From positions 46,853,348 through 46,917,347 of the forward strand of contig OX344764.1 in NCBI GenBank assembly GCA_947034895.1: a stretch of 64,000 nucleotides of DNA, in the 5' to 3' direction. Source of the stretch: Rhytidiadelphus loreus (Eukaryota; Streptophyta; Bryopsida; Hypnales; Hylocomiaceae). Position numbers and translations under genes: made by a program. The notes under the pieces were generated by a model, which had not been told where the DNA came from, did no database searches, and was given only the letters and a program-made list of their open reading frames with translations. Shown one piece after another: positions 57,706 to 64,000 of this stretch. How positions within the stretch are numbered: the first letter of the stretch is position 1; each line of letters starts with the position of its first letter.

Positions 57706-59810
57706 CCCAAGGAATCTGCTTTCGCAAGACCTGTATGCACATCTAATTCCTTCGGGCAACAGATTCATGACCCCTGGTAGACCCCGTTGCAAGGTCTGGT
57801 AGAAGCAAGCTTTAGCGCTGTCCAATCTAGCTGACAGAAATCTCTCTCAAGTCTCTACAGAGGGAAACGATGTCGTGCAGAAATACTTGCTACCCCAGCA
57901 CAGGCATCGGACCCGCCTCCACGTCTTCTGAATCATGCATGGTGGGGCGCATGTCAATCACAATTGGCCTCCACGTCGTTAATATTTCTAGGCACACCAT
58001 GCGTGGTTCCTACCGAGAGCTTCATATTGTTCGAGTTGGTTTTGCGATCAAGGTAGATGACGGAAGCACTTGAATCTCTTGAAGGTCAAGTTACAACTGA
58101 ATGCCAAGACGTGAGCGTTACTCTGTCACTTGGGAAGCTTGGACTTCTGACATTCAATCATTGCTATTGGCTGATAACCTTGCTGGATTTTGCAGTAACA
58201 TTACGCCTCACGTTTCTCTCTTTGAAGTTGTGTCTCACGGTTTACTGAGGGATGAATTATCCAGCTGTGCTACTGTACATTACTAGACACTACGATTACA
58301 TTGTGTATGCCAGTGCTCGACATCCTAAATTGTGTACTTAGGCAAACTGAGAATATATCCTATCACACTGCACGCAGAAAGTGAGAACTGGACAAGAGAG
58401 CTCAATGCATTTAATACTGTAGACAGCAGACGACGTCCAATCGTCCGCTCCATTGCTTGAACAATGCGTGGCCTGGAGCGGTGCAGTAGCAGCGAAATTC
58501 TTCTTACAAGTTCAACTGAACCTGGAAAAATTACAGCTATCGATATCCAAAGATGTGCTATCGAGTGTGGCGAATTACATCAGCTCATGGTGCTCTTGTC
58601 TTCAGGGAAGCCAGCATGATGATTCTGGATTTCTGGTTCGTTTCTTCTAGGCTTGCTAACCTATGCCCACAGGGTTGGGTACAAAGCTTAGAACGGCTAG
58701 AAGAATTGTAAAGAAGGCATCTTATTTGAACTTACTGGTAAGGTAGGAATACCAATAATGGTTACCCTCCCTCTAATGGCAGACTAGGTTGTCCTAAAAC
58801 CAACAGTAGTTGGCTCTAAAAAATCCTAAAAAGATTTGATTGGTTCAAATTTGATTGGCTCACACTTGATTAGGAACAAGTTCCACAGGTAGCTATTTGA
58901 GTTGAACCTATGAAACAAGAATGGGGTCCATATGAAAAATCCACATTTATAATGCATAAAATATTCATTCTTGAAGAAAAAAATTCTTTTTTTTTTGCAT
59001 TCTTCCTCATTTTTGTTTATGTACATATTGAACTCAATTTCTCAAGAAATTTCCCATATCCTACACGTTGAAATGATTATTTTAACTGTTTATGGTATTC
59101 CTACCTTTTGTAGTGGTGATTTTAGGATTCTCATGTACTAGGTGGAGTTGTTGACCCCTAAAAGACCAAGGGGTCTGGACAAAACACTAATGTGTTATAA
59201 AATATAAGTTCTATAACTTTTTTGAAATTTACATCTAAGAAGATAATGTAAAGCATGAAAAGTAGAAAGTATTTTTATGGTCAAAATTATAATTTTCTTT
59301 TTAGATTCTCTCTAAATGAATTTTGAAGGTATAACTTCAAAAATTTACCAAAATACAATTTCTATTTTTAGCATTTTGATTTTTTTTTCATTGGTCAATA
59401 TTGTGGTTTCTATTGATTTGTGAAAAAATGCATAAGATCTAGTAATGAGAACACGAACACTTTCTCCAAATAGTAAAATTTTCAACACTAGGCCAATTCT
59501 AAACACTTTGTACTATTTCTCTTATAATTTTTATTTGACTGTAGCGATCTTAGTTTTGAATATGAATATTGAAAGACAATCCAATCTTCAAAAAAAAGGT
59601 TGAAAAAAAAAAAAAAATAGCCCGAAAATACCGCCCAAAGTCGGGCAGCGACCCCCAAATGGTCGCTTGAGCGCTTGGGTATGCTACAATCTGCTGCAAC
59701 ACTGCTCTGTGAGGTTCTGAAGCTGGGTATGAAAAATATTAATTATCAACAATTCATTATCCCGTCCTCGACGCAGAGTTCATAAATTGGATGGAGGTTG
59801 CCGTTTCGGA
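57706..59810. other. Intergenic between convergent PSF1 and phosphatase genes
   Basis: The first part should hold the PSF1 3' untranslated region. 58,690-59,620 is AT-rich; at 59,151 TTGACCCCTAAAAGACC closely matches the left tip of the TTAA-bounded family, but no matching right tip follows, so it may be a truncated copy. Short open frames near 57,870-58,650 have no recognisable domain. Confidence 0.45.
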
Positions 59811-61900
59811 TCATGCTTTTTGGGTACACTGCGGTATAGCTCTTAGATTCGTTAACCAGACTTCATCCGCCATCACTGCTTCCACGTCTTGGTTCCTGTG
59901 CCAGCTCCACAGTGCATGGGTAGCATTCACTATCCTGAGCTGTCCGAATCCGAAGCTCGACTCCCGCTTGACTGACCAAGAGGGTTGTGGATTCTTCCAA
60001 CTGAAGAGAGATGAGAGCTTGGAGGTCTCAGTAAAGAAGAAAAATGCACACTTGTTAACAAGTACAATTGTGTCATTCAATGCACATTCAAGTGTGTCAG
60101 AGGCTTACTCTGTTGCAAGCCCCTCTCGGTTGCCGCCGTCGCCAATAGTGATATGCACGATGCCGCAGTCGTTCAAGTTGTTTTGATATACTCGAAGCTA
60201 TTCAATTTCGCCCACAAGAAACAATCAGTGACCGACAAGAAATTGAAGGTGTCGCCAAAAATCATGGATCACAGTGTAGAGGAGAGAAACAAATATAGAC
60301 AGTAATTGGGAAGAGTGGCTGAACGCTGCAGCACTGGCCAGATGTATCAGTGACTGACAGCATTCGCATTCGAAGTGTGGAATTTGTGTCATTACCGAGC
60401 GTTCGTAGGCATGAACATGACCGGCAAACAAGATATCCACATTCTGTTGGTAGAGTAAGGTCTCCATGGCTGCCATCATGCCTACGCTCTCGCGCTCTCC
60501 TTGATGAGCAGTGTTGCTGTTATACCAGGGAGCGTGTAGCATAGCAATCAGCCATGGAGTCTTCGCCCTATCCACTTTCGCCAAATCTGCCTGAGAAACT
60601 AGACAGAGAAACATATTAGACATGCATGCCGCTAATTTTAGGACAGACTTCCTAAATGCGAAAACGGATCAAATCGATTCAACACAAAAAGTTTATGCTT
60701 TGGATGGCAGGGCTGACTGTTGCTCCACATGTAACAAACTGAACATACTCCTACAGTTTCGGACAATGAAGGGTAGACGACCTGAAGCCATTTGTATTGC
60801 GCAGAGTTGCTGCCAAAATCCGTGTAGGAACCAAGCATTAGCACATGGACACCGGCAACTTCAAAAGAGTAGTATAAATTCGAAGTGGAGCCACTCTCGT
60901 TGTAGGGCATCTCCCACCGCGTGTTGTACGCGAGAAAACTTTTCAGGAGCAATGGAATCATCTCTTCTTCGTGATTTCCTTGTGTCACCATCCAGGGCTT
61001 GTAGTTGGCGTAAGGGGACATCATCTGGCCGAAACTGTCCCATCGGGGCTGGACATAATCTGCATATGAGAGATCGCCAGCAAACAATAGGACGTCGTAG
61101 CCATGCGCTGAGACATGCTGCAAGGTTGAAGCAGTCCAGTCTGTTTGCCCTAAATCACCTGTGCTCGAATTACCAAGCAAGCATAGCGTTAGTTTCCAAT
61201 CACTCGCCATTCCACAAGAAAGAAAGAAAGATCAAGGTCTAATGTAGAAAACAAGGAGCGGAAGAGTGTGCACCTACCAACCACAGCAAATTTAACTGGC
61301 ACGGAAGGTCCAGAATGAGGAGGCGTGGTGAAATTGAATTCTGGGCCAAATCCGCCGCACTGGTAGAAGTAGGTGGTGGAGTCGAGTAAGGGACCAAGTT
61401 TCACATGATGAATTTGGTCCGATCGGTAAGTGAGGAAGGTGTACTTCTTGGACACGCCTGTCGCTGTCTGCCACAGGTTGCCTGATTGAGTACCATACTG
61501 CACGGTTGCCGCCACATTTTTGTCCGAAGTCATCCACGACACTTTCATGGAGTTCGGCCCTGCCAATGACACATGCATCTGCGTGCTTTTGTTATTCTTG
61601 ACAAGACTACATGAATATGGAATCCTCACAATTGTCAATCTGCAACTTCAAGAATTTCCGATAACATGGAATCGAGACATGCAATTTTATGTTCTACTAG
61701 AAGAGATTGAGAGGTAATAATACCTGGTCAGGATCAGTAGCGCTCTTCTTGGCAATAGAAATTTTCTGCTGAATGTTGGGCAAAGCAGAGCTGGGAGGGC
61801 GCAAGTAAGCAATATCGCTGCAGTGAATGCCCCCAGCCACGACGGTCATGCAGCAAACTAAATAAAACGGGATCAAGATCTCCATTGCAAACACTACCAT
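59811..61900 (-). CDS. Purple acid phosphatase, plant PAP18/20-22-like (6 exons)
   Basis: Exons in coding order: 61900-61724, 61578-61278, 61158-60782, 60590-60396, 60197-60109 and 60000-59811. All introns are GT-AG, 108-198 bases, and together encode about 442 residues, normal for the low-molecular-weight plant group. Residues 1-27 look like a signal peptide, so the protein is expected to be secreted or vacuolar. An N-terminal fibronectin-like domain (HVSLAGPNSMKVSWMTSD) precedes the metallophosphatase domain. All seven metal ligands are present: Asp161 (GDLG), Asp188 and Tyr191 (GDLSYAD), Asn221 (GNHE), His304 (LHAPWYN), His343 and His345 (GHVHAYERS). The C-terminus has VHITIGDGGNREG and THALWSWHRN. 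Such enzymes release phosphate from esters using an Fe(III)-metal(II) centre. An alternative start exists at codon 6. The gene looks intact. Confidence 0.94.
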
Positions 61901-61994
61901 CTGCGAATGAATACTTCAGTAAAGATTGCGCTAGTTTAATTCTTGATCACGGCTTGGCTGAGAATGTGTTCAAATCGCTTCAAGAACTCCTCGA

Positions 61995-62230
61995 GCGTAG
62001 CAGATGACTCTGTCGAGCAGCATCGACAAGCCTTTCCAAGCTTTACAGAAGACTCAATCGAATAAAGCTTTATAGAAGGTGATTCTATTGAACAAGAATT
62101 CAAGAAGCTCAGAAGCTAAGCCTTTCCAAGATTTACAGAAGGTGATCTATTGAACAAGAATTCACAAGCCTTTTAAGCTTTATAGAAGATGACTCTTTCG
62201 AAAGGCATTCACAAGCCTTTTCAAGTTTAA
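61995..62230 (+). repeat. Four-unit tandem repeat upstream of the phosphatase
   Basis: Units of about 47-65 bases share AAGCCTTTCCAAG(C/A)TTTACAGAAG, GTGATCTATTGAACAAGAATT and related words, getting more diverged toward the right. The array starts about 95 bases before the start codon on the gene's strand, so it lies in the promoter or leader. Confidence 0.75.
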
Positions 62231-63900
62231 TTTATACCAGTAAACAATTCACGGCCTTTAGACTCTCATTTATGACAGTCGCGTCACTGAAACGGAACCA
62301 ATGTACCAGGCAGCTGTGCAATTCGCTTTGGAAGCATGCCTAGCTATCCGCAATTCTTAAGAATCGTAATAACATACCAACGCTAAAAATGCGCGTCTCA
62401 CTTCCATCTCAAGACGTTTCGAGACTTAAAAGAAATGCATCAAACACGAGACACTCAATCACGCAACGTTTCATGGTCGGCAGAAAGATGGCTTCACTAT
62501 TCCAACTCTCTATATACACCCAAACCTCTCTAAACTGAACATTACTAATTTAACATTCCCTGTTCTCTCACCAAACCCTACGGAGCGGCTTAACCAATCT
62601 GTAGGTCATTATAAAGGATTCCAACAAGAAAAAATGCACTTATGACTGCTCACCACTGACGAGTTTCTAAAGCATGAAGAGGGTTCGAGACATCATTTTT
62701 GAATCCTACAATCCTTAAAGTACTTCTTTGATGTCACTTATAAATTAATGCATTAATTGATTGTGACAATATCACACATTATGATGTGCATTCCGGACAC
62801 CGGCCTAATTAAAGCCGTGACATTAAAGAGAAAAGTACGGGGACTTCCCACCAAATTCACGGCGAGAATGCTACGTATGTCGATTAACTGACATACACGC
62901 AACCAGCCGGACTTGCGTCGGTCGGGACCACCGGTTAAGCATCATTCCAAGGAATGTACCATATATACGCCGTGTACAATAATCATCTTCATCACCACGA
63001 CATGTACAGTAGCGTCTAAGTATCGTCTTTCTTAGTCGATCCACGCACCAGCTGCTGCACCGTAGATCGGACAACGAATTGAAAGCTCCAAAAGGTTACG
63101 ATGCGCATCATTCAAAGAGCACCTCCAGCATATCCTTACTAACACCTCCGCCAGCTCCTGAATTTTACAAAAGCTGTACTCATCCCGCCTGGCGCTGTCA
63201 ACTGTGACTCTCACGTATGTCTCTTATTGCTGATGGCGACGTGCAGGTTCAGGGCAGCGAAATTAACAGCATGCAAGTCAAGGAAATTAAAAGAGCGACA
63301 GCAATCAGTGTTTGCATCAAAGTACAATTTCTCTGTGTTGCGAAACTTCGAGTTACAGAGATGACTGTCAACTGAGTCCTGCTTCAATGTCTTCGTCAAC
63401 ACCCCTCTTAATAGTTCTAGTCAGAGAGAATCCCTCAATCTGCGGGAATACAGTTGCGGGGTGCTGCTGGAGTTGGGGTTCTCTACCGTGCCCGCAACCT
63501 CAATCACCAAGTCATCACCTGTGGCAAGAGATTCAAATGACTTAAAGTAGGAGGCTCTTAAAGTGACCCGTTAAGAGCTGATTGCATTTTCGGGGAAGAT
63601 AAACTCTTTAAAACAATTTTGAGTAAATTTTGCTAGAGGAAGGAAAATGGAATTGGCATCTAATCCAAGTCGTTTCATATTTTCTGGACCTTTGTGGAAT
63701 TAGTTAGAAATTTTTGAAGTTGAAACGCAATGGTTTCTAAAAGCAACCCCCTCCTGAAATGTACACTCTTGGTATATTGAAGAAAGTAAAATGTACCTGT
63801 GTTAAAAGTTGCTTTTTAGAGCCAGGTCGCTTTTAAAGCCACCTACCTTTAGTTAGTTGGTGCTAACATTCAGTAGCAGCACTGACGTCTGCCCTCCTCC
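62231..63900. other. Intergenic, no supported gene
   Basis: Mixed composition with only short unconvincing open frames (for example 63,312-63,545). It is probably the upstream region of the phosphatase and the flank of a gene beyond the window. Confidence 0.45.
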
Positions 63901-63902
63901 CG

Positions 63903-63975
63903 ATGGAATGATGTGGAATGTTCTACATCATTTCATCCGCCGGATGATGTGGTGCCGAATATTCCACACCATGAG
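63903..63975. repeat. Clustered palindromes near window end
   Basis: GATGTGGAATGTTCTACATC is a near-perfect hairpin. It is followed by GATGATGTGGTGCCGAATATTCCACACCAT, whose parts also pair with each other and with the first block. It may be the tip of an element continuing outside the window. Confidence 0.55.
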
Positions 63976-64000
63976 TAGCTAAAGAACAAGTGTCGATATT

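Noticed and set aside
57870..58650. Short open frames downstream of PSF1
   Set aside because: No domain and no consistent exon chain. Probably PSF1 3' untranslated or intergenic sequence.

Overview
This is nuclear DNA of a land plant. Four host genes are of plant type with GT-AG introns: an ankyrin-RING E3 ligase of the XBAT34/35 group, a CrRLK1L malectin-like receptor kinase, the replication protein PSF1/GINS1 and a purple acid phosphatase. Telo-box motifs (AAACCCTA) occur, and the transposable elements belong to plant families. Low gene density, AT-rich spacers and proteins that diverge from the flowering-plant versions I know suggest a non-seed plant such as a moss. That is inference; no ribosomal or organellar marker is present to settle it.

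Layout. 1-530 is a large inverted repeat cut by the window edge. 1,090-1,830 is a diverged tandem duplication, followed by the nine-exon ankyrin-RING gene (2,113-6,014, +). The intronless receptor kinase lies at 7,572-10,190 (-), with its leader and promoter to about 11.5 kb. 12-24 kb is an AT-rich gene desert holding several related 0.8-1.0 kb elements that begin and end with TTAA, a 140-bp CACTA-type MITE, a roughly 55-bp tandem array and an orphan telo-box/pyrimidine tract. 25.7-26.4 kb is a 616-bp MITE. 27.6-31.7 kb is a nearly intact, spliced hAT transposase-like gene with a coding minisatellite. 36.26-41.0 kb is a 4.7-kb DDE_1/pogo-like transposon with long terminal inverted repeats and a TA target duplication. 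41.67-42.30 kb is another MITE. 42.7-45.2 kb is a decayed PIF/Harbinger element with a transposase and a Myb-like partner. 45.4-51.7 kb is a nest: a hAT MITE inside a Ty1/copia retrotransposon inside a CACTA-type MITE. PSF1 (54,657-57,705, +) and the phosphatase (59,811-61,900, -) close the window and converge on each other.

The host genes look functionally unrelated: protein turnover, cell-wall sensing, DNA replication and phosphate or redox metabolism. There is no operon-like or pathway cluster. The transposon archive is the distinctive content: at least seven structurally bounded elements can be read, six with visible target-site duplications and one (the TTAA family) whose end tetramers may be the duplication. 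I found no convincing new biochemical system. The least ordinary objects are the TTAA-bounded repeat family, the hAT-like gene whose coding minisatellite reappears in one of its introns, and the three-level nested insertion. All exon boundaries were set by eye from splice motifs and family similarity.
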